In this document: piece by piece, positions 17,340 to 25,167 of the stretch | Layout: the number at the start of each line of letters is the position of its first letter | Numbering within the stretch: position 1 is the first letter of the stretch | Assembly: GCA_900769445.1 (NCBI GenBank) | Contig: CAAGGR010000115.1 | Span: 98,170 to 162,169 of the forward strand | From: an uncultured Alistipes sp. | Lineage (GTDB): Bacteria > Bacteroidota > Bacteroidia > Bacteroidales > Rikenellaceae | Reading direction: 5' to 3' | DNA length: 64,000 bases | The notes under the pieces: model-generated | The model's input: the letters and a program-made list of their open reading frames with translations, nothing else | The model's database searches: none | What the model was told of the DNA's origin: nothing | Position numbers and translations under genes: made by a program

Positions 17340-17735
17340 ATGAAAAAGATTGTTACACTTTTCGCCGCTATGCTAATTGTTATTGTGGCATCGGCTGCCG
17401 AGCCATACACCGTATATTGCTCACTATCGGGGGCGTCCTACTCGCAGATAGACTATGGTCAGGAGTCGCTTCTTAGAAATACTCTTGTAGATGAAGATGG
17501 TAGGGCTATCTACTTCAAGAGTATCATCGGAGCTATGAACTATATGTCTGCGCGTGGCTGGAGGTTTGTGGGCGAGCAAAAGAGTTATTCGCAAAATATG
17601 TGGGATAAGTGCGATATCAGCGTATCTACAACCCTTATCTTTGTGCGGGAGATAACCTCGCCTGAGCAGATAACCGATGGTATTGTTACACGACAAATGC
17701 TTAAAGAACAACTTGAGGAGCATAGTGCTGAGTAG
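17340..17735 (+). CDS. Hypothetical secreted protein
   Basis: A 131-residue protein with a clear signal peptide (MKKIVTLFAAMLIVIVASAA, cleavage near 19). The mature part of about 110 residues has aromatic-rich beta-strand-like stretches and a charged C terminus (LKEQLEEHSAE). No family is recognised. It is a lone gene on the plus strand, convergent with recN and sharing the hairpin terminator at 17759. Confidence 0.7.
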   Translation: MKKIVTLFAAMLIVIVASAAEPYTVYCSLSGASYSQIDYGQESLLRNTLVDEDGRAIYFKSIIGAMNYMSARGWRFVGEQKSYSQNMWDKCDISVSTTLIFVREITSPEQITDGIVTRQMLKEQLEEHSAE

Positions 17736-17758
17736 TTGTTCTATACCCTTAAATAATA

Positions 17759-17790
17759 AATCCTCTTAGATTTACTCTAAGAGGATTTTT
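17759..17790. terminator. Bidirectional terminator between convergent genes
   Basis: A perfect 12-bp stem AATCCTCTTAGA/TCTAAGAGGATT with loop TTTAC, followed by T on the plus strand. The stem includes the last codons and stop of recN. Confidence 0.88.
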
Positions 17791-19412
17791 GCTTGTTTGC
17801 GGGCGTGTTCCGTAATCTCGCTGCCCGAGAGCATCTTGGCAATTTCGTCTACACGCTCGCTCTTTGTGAGTTGGCGGATATTGGTGCGACCCTCCTCCTT
17901 ATAGACCACGAAGTGTGCGCCCTGTTTTGATGCTACCTGTGGCAGGTGGGTGATATCTATAATCTGCATATTCTGCGACAACCCTGCAATAATGCCACCC
18001 ATAGCATCTGCAATACGACCCGATACACCCGTGTCAATCTCGTCGAATATTACAGTAGGCAACTTCTTGCGTTCGGCAAGTAACGACTTCAATGATAGCA
18101 TAATACGCGAAAGCTCACCTCCCGATGCTATGCGCTCCACTGGCGCTGGCTTTGTCGTTGGGTTTGCGCTAAACATATAGGCAACGCTATCTGTGCCAAG
18201 TGGTGTGAACTCTGTAGTGGTAGTAATATCCACGTTAAAGCGTACATCTGCCATGCCGAGTTGGTTGAGTGTTGTGATGATATGCTCCTCGAGTACGCCA
18301 CATACATCCTTACGACTCTTGCTAAGTTGCTCTGCCGCTGTGCGACACTCGCCCTCAAGAGCCTCAATACGAGCCTTAAGCTCCTTTAATGCAGTATCGC
18401 TGTTGTCGATAGTGGCAAGTCGAGCCTCGAACTCCTTGAACTTACATAGAAGATCATCGTATGACTCAGCACGGTGCTTCATCTCCAAGGAGTAGATGGT
18501 GTTAAGTCTGTCGCTTAGCTTCTGCAAGGTCTCTGGGTCGGCATCCAAACGTTCAACCTCATCGCTCGCAGTGGCACTAAGGTCTTTAAGCTCCGCAATA
18601 ACCGATTTTAGACGTTCGGCAATAGTAACACCAGTAGGGTATTTCTCGCCAAGCGACGATAGTTCACGTTCTGAACGACTAAGTGATATAATCGTTCCAA
18701 GTTCCTCATCATCAAGGGTGTTGCGCAGTATGGTGAGAGCCTCATTGATATTGTCGGCACTCTCCAATATTGCTAACTTCTGCTCCGTCTCCGCCTGCTC
18801 GTTCTCCTTAAGTTTCGCAGCGCGTAGCTCCTCAACAGTATAGCGCAACCACTCCTCGTCCTTACGTGCCGACTCCATCTCCTCTGCCATGGTGCGGTAC
18901 TCCGCTCGCAACTTACCAAGCGAAGATAGAAGGGTGGTATACTCCTCCAAAAGAGGCCTATTCTGAGCAATGGTATCGAGGGTGGAGATGCGGAAATTCT
19001 CCGATGCAAGAATCAAATTTTGGTGCTGAGAGTGTATGTCGACAAGCAGCGCGCCAAGCTCCTTAAGTGTTGTGAGCTGCACTGGCATATCTCCAACAAA
19101 TGAGCGACTCTTACCTGCGGGAGTGATAATCCTGCGGATAGATATCTCGCTATCGTAGTCGAGGTCGTTCTCCTCAAAGAACTCCTCTAAGCCAAGACCT
19201 TCGATATTGAATATCGCCTCGATTACGCAGTTGCGCTCCAAATCTTTTGTTGCATTGCCCTCATTCTTAGCACCCAACAACAGACCCAATGCCCCCAACA
19301 ATATAGACTTACCAGCACCCGTCTCACCAGTGATGATGTTAAGATGCTCGTTCCACTCCACAGAGAGTGAATCGATAAGGGCATAGTTCTCTATTGTTAG
19401 GCTCTTAAGCAT
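17772..19412 (-). CDS. recN: DNA repair protein RecN
   Basis: A 546-residue SMC-like ATPase acting in recombinational double-strand-break repair. The N-terminal Walker A GETGAGKS lies near residue 30. Coiled-coil arms span about 150-380, with repeated Glu/Lys/Leu heptads. The C-terminal ABC signature is in ASGGELSRIMLSLK and Walker B in VIFDEIDTGVSG. Length is typical. It is last of bamD-omega-coaBC-recN, 14 bp after coaBC. Confidence 0.95.
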   Translation of the reverse strand: MLKSLTIENYALIDSLSVEWNEHLNIITGETGAGKSILLGALGLLLGAKNEGNATKDLERNCVIEAIFNIEGLGLEEFFEENDLDYDSEISIRRIITPAGKSRSFVGDMPVQLTTLKELGALLVDIHSQHQNLILASENFRISTLDTIAQNRPLLEEYTTLLSSLGKLRAEYRTMAEEMESARKDEEWLRYTVEELRAAKLKENEQAETEQKLAILESADNINEALTILRNTLDDEELGTIISLSRSERELSSLGEKYPTGVTIAERLKSVIAELKDLSATASDEVERLDADPETLQKLSDRLNTIYSLEMKHRAESYDDLLCKFKEFEARLATIDNSDTALKELKARIEALEGECRTAAEQLSKSRKDVCGVLEEHIITTLNQLGMADVRFNVDITTTTEFTPLGTDSVAYMFSANPTTKPAPVERIASGGELSRIMLSLKSLLAERKKLPTVIFDEIDTGVSGRIADAMGGIIAGLSQNMQIIDITHLPQVASKQGAHFVVYKEEGRTNIRQLTKSERVDEIAKMLSGSEITEHARKQAKILLE

Positions 19413-19426
19413 TGATTATAAGATAT

Positions 19427-20626
19427 TTATCTTTTGATATTTTCTATTTTGTCGACGATAACTTTAGCAACATCGCGCTTCGACATCAAAGGATGCTCCT
19501 CGTTGCCATTGCGGTCGATAAGTGTTACCTTATTTGTGTCGCCACGGAAGCCTGCACCAGCATCCTGCAGTGAGTTAAGAACTACGAAATCGAAGTTCTT
19601 ACGCTGTAGTTTACCCTCGGCATTTGCCTCCTCGTTGTCGGTCTCAAGAGCAAAACCTACCAATACGCGCTCGCCCTTATTTGCACCCAACTCCTTGGCG
19701 ATATCCTTCGTACGCTTAAGCTCGATGCGCATGTCGTCGTCGGACTTCTTGAGTTTTCTATCGGCAACGGTAACAGGTGTGTAGTCGGCAACTGCAGCGC
19801 ACATAACACCACCATCGGCATTCTCCCACTCCTTAACAGCAGCATTATACATATCCTCAGCAGAGAGTATGTCGATGCGCTTTACGCCCTTAGGTGTAGG
19901 CAGGGTAGTGCGACCACTGATAAGGCTCACCTCGGCGCCACGCATGGCCAACTCCTCGGCAATGGCATAACCCATCTTACCAGTGGAGTGGTTTGTGATA
20001 TAACGCACAGGGTCAATAGCCTCGATTGTAGCACCTGCGGTAACGATATATTGCTTACCCTCTAAACTCTTTTTTTTTTCTTGCTCAGCAAAGATGGCCT
20101 TTACCTGTTCTACAATATCCTCAGGCTCTGCCATGCGTCCTTTGCCCACAAGGCCACTTGCTAACTCGCCCGCCTGTGGCTCGATGATAGCAACACCGCG
20201 CTCTGCAAGAGTCTGCAAATTCTGCTGTGTGGTGACGTGTGCGTACATATCAAGATCCATTGCAGGAGCAACAGCAACCTTTGAACGTGCAGATAGATAG
20301 GTTGTAAGCAAAAGATTGTCGGCAACGCCAGTAACCATCTTAGCGAGTGTATTTGCTGTGGCAGGTGCTATAAGGAGCATGTCTGCCCACTCGCCGAGCG
20401 ATACATGAGAGTTCCACTCGCCATTCTCTGGATTGAAGAACTCCACGAGAATAGGGTGCTTAGATAGCGTGGCCATAGTTAGTGGTGTGATAAACTGCTT
20501 AGCAAGCGGAGTCATTACCACTCTCACCTCGGCACCCTCTTTCACTAAAAGACGGCACAGCATAGCGGCCTTGTATGCTGCTATGCTGCCAGTTATACCG
20601 AGTATAATATGTTTACCGTTGAGCAT
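19427..20626 (-). CDS. coaBC: Bifunctional phosphopantothenoylcysteine decarboxylase/synthetase
   Basis: A 399-residue fusion for two steps of coenzyme A synthesis. The N-terminal CoaC flavoprotein part (1-185) has catalytic H74 in SHVSLGEW and the substrate segment PAMDLDMY (121-128). The C-terminal CoaB part has NHSTGKMG, AAVADY and GFALET. The flap motif reads ASGLVGKGRM, with Ser157 where the well-studied enzymes have a catalytic Cys. It starts 5 bp after the omega-like gene, a linkage also seen in other bacteria. Confidence 0.93.
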   Translation of the reverse strand: MLNGKHIILGITGSIAAYKAAMLCRLLVKEGAEVRVVMTPLAKQFITPLTMATLSKHPILVEFFNPENGEWNSHVSLGEWADMLLIAPATANTLAKMVTGVADNLLLTTYLSARSKVAVAPAMDLDMYAHVTTQQNLQTLAERGVAIIEPQAGELASGLVGKGRMAEPEDIVEQVKAIFAEQEKKKSLEGKQYIVTAGATIEAIDPVRYITNHSTGKMGYAIAEELAMRGAEVSLISGRTTLPTPKGVKRIDILSAEDMYNAAVKEWENADGGVMCAAVADYTPVTVADRKLKKSDDDMRIELKRTKDIAKELGANKGERVLVGFALETDNEEANAEGKLQRKNFDFVVLNSLQDAGAGFRGDTNKVTLIDRNGNEEHPLMSKRDVAKVIVDKIENIKR

Positions 20627-20631
20627 TGCTA

Positions 20632-20949
20632 CTACTTGTTTCCGTGACGGAAATAAACGTCGCCATCAAGGAACTCCTCGGTAGCGATAAGAGCAGGCTT
20701 TGGTAGACGCTCGTAGTAGCGAGAAATCTCAATCTGCTCGCGGTTCTCGAAGGTCTCCTCTACAGAGTTATCAGATGGTGCAGAGAAATCTGCAAGTTTG
20801 CGGTTAAGCTCAGCCTTAAGCTCTGTAGCAATCTGGTTAGCGCGACGCGCAATGATGTTGATGCTCTCGTAGATGTTACCTGTAGGTGTGTCGAGGTCAA
20901 CCAACTTGCGAGTTACAGTGTTACTTGGAACGTTCTTCTTAATCTCCAT
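20632..20949 (-). CDS. rpoZ: RNA polymerase omega subunit-like protein
   Basis: A 105-residue protein with the omega pattern: an N-terminal region including TGNIYESINIIARRANQIA, where the last part is the conserved RARQI-like helix, then a divergent acidic tail. Bacteroidetes omegas are divergent and easily missed. Linkage to coaBC supports the assignment, as rpoZ-coaBC neighbours are common. Omega binds the beta' C terminus and helps polymerase assembly. It is second in the bamD operon. Confidence 0.8.
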   Translation of the reverse strand: MEIKKNVPSNTVTRKLVDLDTPTGNIYESINIIARRANQIATELKAELNRKLADFSAPSDNSVEETFENREQIEISRYYERLPKPALIATEEFLDGDVYFRHGNK

Positions 20950-20962
20950 AGCTTATATTGTT

Positions 20963-21784
20963 TTATACGTTATCTTCTGTTTTGCGGTTTTTGTCGATAA
21001 AGTTGCGGGCATCCTTAGCCATTCGTGCCAACTCTTTGCTGTGCTTCGACTCGGGATACTCTCCGATAAATGAGTAGTAGTGGTCGAGCATTGCGAGGTA
21101 TCTATCCAACTGCTTAGACTCTACAGAGTTAGATGCCAAGCGGTATGCTGATACAGTTGTGTAGTACATCATATCTTCGAGGTATGGCGACTCTGGATAC
21201 TGCTTCATCGCATTCTTGAAGGCTACGATTGCCGACTTATACTTGCCTATTTTGAAATATGTGTAGGCATTTAGGTAGCTCTTCTTCATCAATCTGCCCG
21301 ATAGCTCGTTTAGCATCTCGTTAAACTCGTCGATATTCTCAGACTCTGGATAGCGCGACATAAACTCTGTGATGGCGATAATCGCCTGCGATGTTACTGT
21401 CTGGTCGCGCTCAGGCATTGGCGACATGTAGTAGTAACATAGCGCGTACATACCCTCAGCCTCCTCGATAAATGGGCTGCGAGCAAACTTGCGACGATAC
21501 TCGTCAAGCGCCGTTGAAGCCTCATCCCAGCTGTGGAGCTTAAACTTGCATCGCGCGTTGTAGAATGATATCGAGTCCTCGCGAGGTGTACCCATATAGA
21601 CGTGGCGACATGACTGGAATAGGGTAGATGCCTTATCCCACTTCTCGGTGTTGTATAGCATAAGAGCCTGGTCATAGACATACTGAGGGTCGCCAGTCTT
21701 GATAGCCTCATTCACAACGCTACAAGAGAGGGCGATAACCGCAACAGATACGAATGCTACAATATATCCAAAAAGACGTCTCAT
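20963..21784 (-). CDS. bamD: Outer membrane assembly lipoprotein BamD
   Basis: A 273-residue periplasmic-side outer-membrane lipoprotein of the beta-barrel assembly machine. The signal peptide ends in a lipobox at C21 (IALSC). TPR-like helix pairs run from about residue 30 to 250, with repeated motifs such as YNTEKWDKASTLFQ and KIGKYKSAIVAFKNAMKQYP. The open frame begins with GTG, but ATG at 21784 is better. An 18-bp perfect palindrome lies 15 bp before the start. It leads the operon with omega, coaBC and recN. Confidence 0.9.
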   Translation of the reverse strand: MRRLFGYIVAFVSVAVIALSCSVVNEAIKTGDPQYVYDQALMLYNTEKWDKASTLFQSCRHVYMGTPREDSISFYNARCKFKLHSWDEASTALDEYRRKFARSPFIEEAEGMYALCYYYMSPMPERDQTVTSQAIIAITEFMSRYPESENIDEFNEMLNELSGRLMKKSYLNAYTYFKIGKYKSAIVAFKNAMKQYPESPYLEDMMYYTTVSAYRLASNSVESKQLDRYLAMLDHYYSFIGEYPESKHSKELARMAKDARNFIDKNRKTEDNV

Positions 21785-21799
21785 CACTTATAATTTTTA

Positions 21800-21817
21800 C
21801 GCTTATGCGCATAAGCG
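21800..21817 (-). promoter_or_regulatory. 18-bp perfect palindrome upstream of bamD
   Basis: CGCTTATGC is followed directly by its reverse complement GCATAAGCG. It sits between a TAACTTTG box (21820-21827) and the bamD start, where a repressor operator or leader hairpin would be expected. Confidence 0.5.
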
Positions 21818-21819
21818 CA

Positions 21820-21827
21820 CAAAGTTA
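21820..21827 (-). promoter_or_regulatory. Candidate promoter of the bamD operon
   Basis: TAACTTTG fits the -7 element on the minus strand. The -33 position has TCG instead of TTG. Confidence 0.5.
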
Positions 21828-21920
21828 CACAATATTTTTGATATAACGAATAATATATTAAATTATTATGTTCTTAGAAGGCCGTAATTTAAGTGTTTGT
21901 GGGACTAAATATGAAAAAAT

Positions 21921-21946
21921 AAGAGCTACCCTTTAGGATAGCTCTT
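21921..21946 (-). terminator. Terminator of rpsF-rpsR-rplI
   Basis: Stem AAGAGCTA(T)CC/GG(G)TAGCTCTT with a short loop, followed on the minus strand by ATTTTTTC. Confidence 0.85.
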
Positions 21947-21967
21947 GTATAATATCTAAGTTGTGTG

Positions 21968-22405
21968 TTACTCTGCAACAACAGCGAACTTGATAGTAGC
22001 CTTAACCTCGCGGTGAAGCTTCGCAGTAGCCTCAAACTCACCAAGAGTCTTAACTGAGTCTACAGAGATGTTCTTGCGATCAACCTCGATGCCCTTCTCC
22101 TGCAATGCAGCAGCAAGGTCAGCAGCGGTGATAGCACCGAAGATCTTCTCCTCCTCAGCCTTAGCTGTAAGAGTGAGGTGAAGGTTGTTGATAGTCTCAG
22201 CCAAAGCCTGAGCGTCAGCAAGAATCTTAGCATCCTTGTGTGCGCGCTGGCGAAGGTTCTCAGCCAATACCTTCTTTGCAGAAGCTGTAGCAGCCTTAGC
22301 GAAACCCTGAGGAATCAAGTAGTTGTTAGCATAGCCAGGACGTACGTTAACGATGTCGTTTGCGTAGCCCAAGTTCTCTACGTCTTTGATAAGAATTACT
22401 TCCAT
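21968..22405 (-). CDS. rplI: 50S ribosomal protein L9
   Basis: A 145-residue protein binding 23S rRNA at the base of the L1 stalk. The N-terminal signature MEVILIKDVENLGYANDIV and GYANNYLIPQGFA are clear. A long connecting helix (about 40-75) leads to the C-terminal domain with EEKIFGAITAADLA. Length is normal. It is third in the S6-S18-L9 operon, 18 bp after rpsR, and shows the codon bias of highly expressed genes. Confidence 0.97.
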   Translation of the reverse strand: MEVILIKDVENLGYANDIVNVRPGYANNYLIPQGFAKAATASAKKVLAENLRQRAHKDAKILADAQALAETINNLHLTLTAKAEEEKIFGAITAADLAAALQEKGIEVDRKNISVDSVKTLGEFEATAKLHREVKATIKFAVVAE

Positions 22406-22423
22406 AGTCTCTCCTCCTCTTTA

Positions 22424-22705
22424 TTATTTCATGTTATCGGTTACGAATGGAAGAATAGCCAAGTGACGAGCACGCTTAACTGCCTGAGCTACCTTCTTCT
22501 GGAACTTCTGAGAAGTACCAGTGAGGCGACGAGGCAAAATCTTACCCTGCTCGTTAAGGAACTTCTTCAAGAACTCACCGTCCTTATAGTCTACATACTT
22601 AATACCGAGCTTCTTAAAGCGACAGTACTTCTTCTTCTTAACATCAACTGATACTGGGTTGAGATAACGAATCTCAGATGCACCCTGCTGTGTGTTCTCT
22701 GCCAT
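22424..22705 (-). CDS. rpsR: 30S ribosomal protein S18
   Basis: A 93-residue small-subunit protein that binds with S6 at the platform. The core motif DYKDGEFLKKFLNEQGKI and RRLTGTSQKFQKKVAQAVKR, the 16S-rRNA-binding part, are well preserved. An N-terminal Gln/Ser-rich extension precedes KKKYCRFKK. It sits 3 bp after rpsF in the usual S6-S18-L9 order. Confidence 0.97.
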   Translation of the reverse strand: MAENTQQGASEIRYLNPVSVDVKKKKYCRFKKLGIKYVDYKDGEFLKKFLNEQGKILPRRLTGTSQKFQKKVAQAVKRARHLAILPFVTDNMK

Positions 22706-22708
22706 AGT

Positions 22709-23056
22709 TTACTCCTCCTGTGATTTGTTAGCAAGCTTAGCGCGACGCTTCTGAGAGTACTCAACAGCGAACTTGTCCTGCTTGAAAGTTAAGAAACGGA
22801 TAACACGCTCGTCGCGACGATACTGAGTCTCGAGAGTGTTGATGATTGAGCCCTCACCAGTGAACTCTACAAGGAAGTAGAAACCGGTAGTCTTCTTCTG
22901 AATAGGGTATGCAAGCTTCTTCAAGCCCCAGTTCTCCACATTCACAATCTGACCGCCGTTCTCGGTGATTACGCCCTGGAATTTGTCAGCAACCTCCTTT
23001 ACCTGTGCCTCTGAAAGGACGGGAGTGACAATGAAAACGGTTTCGTAATTGTTCAT
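22709..23056 (-). CDS. rpsF: 30S ribosomal protein S6
   Basis: A 115-residue protein of the small-subunit platform. It begins MNNYETVFIVTPVLSE, the usual family start; the frame is open for 34 more codons upstream, but the promoter at 23098 lies inside that extension. GGQIVNVENWGLKKLAYPI and the FYFLVEFTG strand are diagnostic. It is first gene of the ribosomal operon, with a leader of about 35 nt where S6:S18 autoregulation could act, though I see no clear structure. Confidence 0.96.
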   Translation of the reverse strand: MNNYETVFIVTPVLSEAQVKEVADKFQGVITENGGQIVNVENWGLKKLAYPIQKKTTGFYFLVEFTGEGSIINTLETQYRRDERVIRFLTFKQDKFAVEYSQKRRAKLANKSQEE

Positions 23057-23097
23057 ACGTTTAATAAAATTAATTAGTTTTTGTGCATAATGCGGTG

Positions 23098-23127
23098 CAA
23101 AGGTAGCAATTATTTTCGATTTTGCAA
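23098..23127 (-). promoter_or_regulatory. Promoter of rpsF-rpsR-rplI
   Basis: TACCTTTG (23098-23105) and TTG (23125-23127), 19-bp spacer, minus strand. Confidence 0.75.
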
Positions 23128-23241
23128 CACTAACTCCCTCTTTTTTACCACTTATCATTAAAATTCCTACAGATATGGATAAAATACTATCTGCTTAATT
23201 GCCAACTAATACCTATTTATATATTATATAACATTAATAGG

Positions 23242-23270
23242 TTGTTTGTTTGATTTTTTTACTAACTTTG
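23242..23270 (+). promoter_or_regulatory. Promoter of the leucine-rich repeat gene
   Basis: TTG (23242-23244) and TAACTTTG (23263-23270), 18-bp spacer. The leader to ATG 23312 is about 35 nt. Confidence 0.65.
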
Positions 23271-23311
23271 TATTACTAACCATTTGCAAATTATTAACAA
23301 ACACAAATAGT

Positions 23312-24301
23312 ATGATGAGATTATTTACACTACTACTTATCTCATTCGCTGCTTTGTCGTACGAGATGATAGATGAGAAACTCGATGATTCATCAGTTAC
23401 TACTATCGCTAACAATCAGATTTGGTATACCTCTACAGATGGCAAGATTGTCGAGCCATATAGTGATTGGATAAACAACTACGCTGACGCACTCACCACC
23501 TTTGGTGTTAATATTGTTTCTAACACTTATGCAGATGGCAAGGGTGTAATAGAGTTTGATGGCAATGTAACTACGATTGGATGTTCTGCATTCTATGGTT
23601 GCGACAGCCTTACAAGTGTTACTATTCCTGATAGCGTAACTACGATTGGATATGAGGCATTCGCTTGGTGCGGCAGCCTTACAAGTGTAACTATTCCTGA
23701 TAGCGTAACTTCGATTGGAGCTGCTGCATTCTATGTGTGCAGCAGCCTTACAAGTGTAACTATTCCTAATAGCGTAACTACGATTGGAGGTGGTGCATTC
23801 TCTTGTTGCGAGAACCTTACAAGTGTAACTATTCCTGATAGCGTAACTACAATTGGAAATGGTGTATTCAGTGTTTGTGGTAGTCTACAAGAGTTTAAAG
23901 GTAAATTTGCATCTAAGGATGGTAGATGCTTGATTATTGATGGAGTTCTAAATTCATTTGCTCCTGCAGGACTGACTGAATATACTATTCCTGATAGTGT
24001 AACTTCGATTGGAGATAGGGCATTCTATGGTTGCAGCAGCCTTACAAGTGTAACTATTGGTGATAGCGTTAGATCGATTGGAAATTATACATTCTATTAT
24101 TGCAGCAGTCTTACAAGTGTATATTGCAAGGCTGTAACTCCGCCTACTGGAGGCAATGATATGTTTTCATATCACAATGATTATGCCACCATCAAGCCTA
24201 TTGGCTGTACGATTTATGTGCCTACTGAGTCTGTAGAGGCGTATAAGAGTGCAGAATGGTGGAGTGATTATGCGTCTGCTATTGTAGGCTACAACTTTTA
24301 A
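23312..24301 (+). CDS. BspA-like leucine-rich repeat surface protein
   Basis: A 329-residue secreted protein. The frame opens at 23246, but MMRLFTLLLISFAALS at 23312 is a proper signal peptide and lies downstream of the promoter. It contains at least seven LRR_5 repeats of 23 residues, with pattern SVTIPDSVTTIGxxAFxxCxS. An island (about 205-245) with FKGKFASKDGRCLIIDG interrupts them, a common feature of Treponema/BspA-type proteins. The C terminus (YVPTESVEAYKSAEWWSDY) is the usual capping motif. The repeats between 23568 and 23867 are nearly identical at DNA level (69-bp unit). Likely role: adhesion or host binding. Confidence 0.88.
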   Translation: MMRLFTLLLISFAALSYEMIDEKLDDSSVTTIANNQIWYTSTDGKIVEPYSDWINNYADALTTFGVNIVSNTYADGKGVIEFDGNVTTIGCSAFYGCDSLTSVTIPDSVTTIGYEAFAWCGSLTSVTIPDSVTSIGAAAFYVCSSLTSVTIPNSVTTIGGGAFSCCENLTSVTIPDSVTTIGNGVFSVCGSLQEFKGKFASKDGRCLIIDGVLNSFAPAGLTEYTIPDSVTSIGDRAFYGCSSLTSVTIGDSVRSIGNYTFYYCSSLTSVYCKAVTPPTGGNDMFSYHNDYATIKPIGCTIYVPTESVEAYKSAEWWSDYASAIVGYNF

Positions 24302-24347
24302 TTTTCGATTTATATAGGGCATCTTCGTCCTATCCTATACAAAATAT

Positions 24348-24385
24348 CGCGGGCTGTACGCTTTGGTACTATCCCGCGTATTTTA
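24348..24385 (+). terminator. Terminator of the leucine-rich repeat gene
   Basis: CGCGGG (24348-24353) pairs with CCCGCG (24373-24378), with an inner GTAC/GTAC stem, followed by TATTTTATTTAT. Confidence 0.75.
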
Positions 24386-24457
24386 TTTATACGATAGAAC
24401 AAATCTGCTCCTCTAAAATCAAAAATTCAGTTTTCACCTTTCAGTTAGTTCGTGGTG

Positions 24458-24666
24458 CGGGTATTAAAAATAATACCCGTGTGTACAAAGTTATCTGTTC
24501 GGCTCTTTTGGCATCTGCCTTGTTTGTTAAATGCTCATTTACATTTAGTAAACTCCGCTTTCCCAAACTGCGAGCAGCTTCAAAATAGCCACAACATATA
24601 ACTTTGTAATAAGCTCACTACCCGCGCTACATTCAACCGTAGTGCGGGTATTATTTTAATACCCGC
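24458..24666. repeat. Hairpins of GCGGGTATTA/TAATACCCGC flanking the element
   Basis: Two near-identical hairpins (24458-24479 and 24644-24666) stand on either side of the long-hairpin element. A further TACCCGC near 24620 can also pair with the second one's left arm through an 11-bp stem including CTAC/GTAG. Mutually exclusive structures are therefore possible. Confidence 0.5.
24484..24608 (+). repeat. Long-hairpin element, copy 2
   Basis: This 125-bp near-palindrome starts TACAAAGTTAT and ends ATAACTTTGTA. It has the same plan and the same internal loop (GCTCATTTAC / GTAAACTCCGC) as the copy at 16922, but different outer and inner stem sequences that still pair. Confidence 0.75.
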
Positions 24667-24712
24667 GATATAAACACCGTTCATCCTACAGTTATTTATG
24701 TATAACACAAAT

Positions 24713-24755
24713 AAAGAATAGAGCTATCTCGTCGAGATAACTCTATTCTTTTTAT
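24713..24755. terminator. Strong bidirectional hairpin
   Basis: AAAGAATAGAG/CTCTATTCTTT plus inner TATCTC/GAGATA make a nearly perfect 17-bp stem with T-rich flanks on both strands. It lies in the gap between the repeat protein and rubredoxin. Confidence 0.75.
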
Positions 24756-24782
24756 AAACAGACAACTGAATTATGCACTTGT

Positions 24783-24882
24783 CTTAATCGCAAAGTTGCG
24801 GTAAAACTACGTAATACCTCGACTTTGCTGCGGTTCGGCAAAACAAGTAAACTTGCTCTGCTCTCACCTTAATCGCAAAGTT
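24783..24882. repeat. Direct repeat and hairpin downstream of rubredoxin
   Basis: CTTAATCGCAAAGTT occurs at 24783-24797 and 24868-24882. Between them GCAAAACAAG-TAAA-CTTGCTCTGC (24838-24861) folds as a hairpin with two wobble pairs. Together these look like a dispersed intergenic repeat. Confidence 0.5.
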
Positions 24883-24897
24883 CAGTTTTTAGCTCGT

Positions 24898-24914
24898 AAA
24901 AGGCTATGCCTTTT
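24898..24914 (-). terminator. Small hairpin at the rubredoxin stop codon
   Basis: AAAAGGC/GCCTTTT with a 3-nt loop abuts the stop codon. No T-run follows, so termination is uncertain. Confidence 0.4.
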
Positions 24915-25072
24915 TACTCCTCCTCAAAGACATCCTTGCCGAGGGCGCACAATGGGCATGCCCAATCCTCTGGAACATTCTCCCATGCAGTACCTGCTGG
25001 AACGCCATTCTCTGGATCACCTACCTCTGGGTCATATACATAACCACATGCTGTACAAACATACTTTTTCAT
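24914..25072 (-). CDS. Rubredoxin
   Basis: A 52-residue one-iron electron carrier. The two knuckles C6-TAC-G and C39-PLC-A give the four cysteine ligands C6, C9, C39 and C42. The aromatic core (Y4, Y11, W30, W37) and the DPEVGDPENGVPAGT loop are standard. It probably feeds reductases in oxygen or peroxide detoxification. It begins 35 bp past the secG terminator hairpin and no promoter box is visible, so readthrough may supply its transcript. Confidence 0.95.
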   Translation of the reverse strand: MKKYVCTACGYVYDPEVGDPENGVPAGTAWENVPEDWACPLCALGKDVFEEE

Positions 25073-25106
25073 GTCCGATAATGTTTTAAAGTTTAATTAA
25101 ATATAA

Positions 25107-25142
25107 ATGAGGCGTCTCAACAATTATGCTGAAACGCCTCAT
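25107..25142 (-). terminator. Terminator after secG
   Basis: ATGAGGCGT(C)TCA pairs with TGA(A)ACGCCTCAT over a 10-nt loop. On the minus strand AT-rich sequence follows. Confidence 0.7.
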
Positions 25143-25167
25143 GTGTTAAATAAAGTTGCAGTAAGGA

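Noticed and set aside
23568..23867. CRISPR-like tandem repeats
   Set aside because: The repeats are in frame, 69 bp long without unique spacers, and encode leucine-rich repeats of the BspA-like protein.
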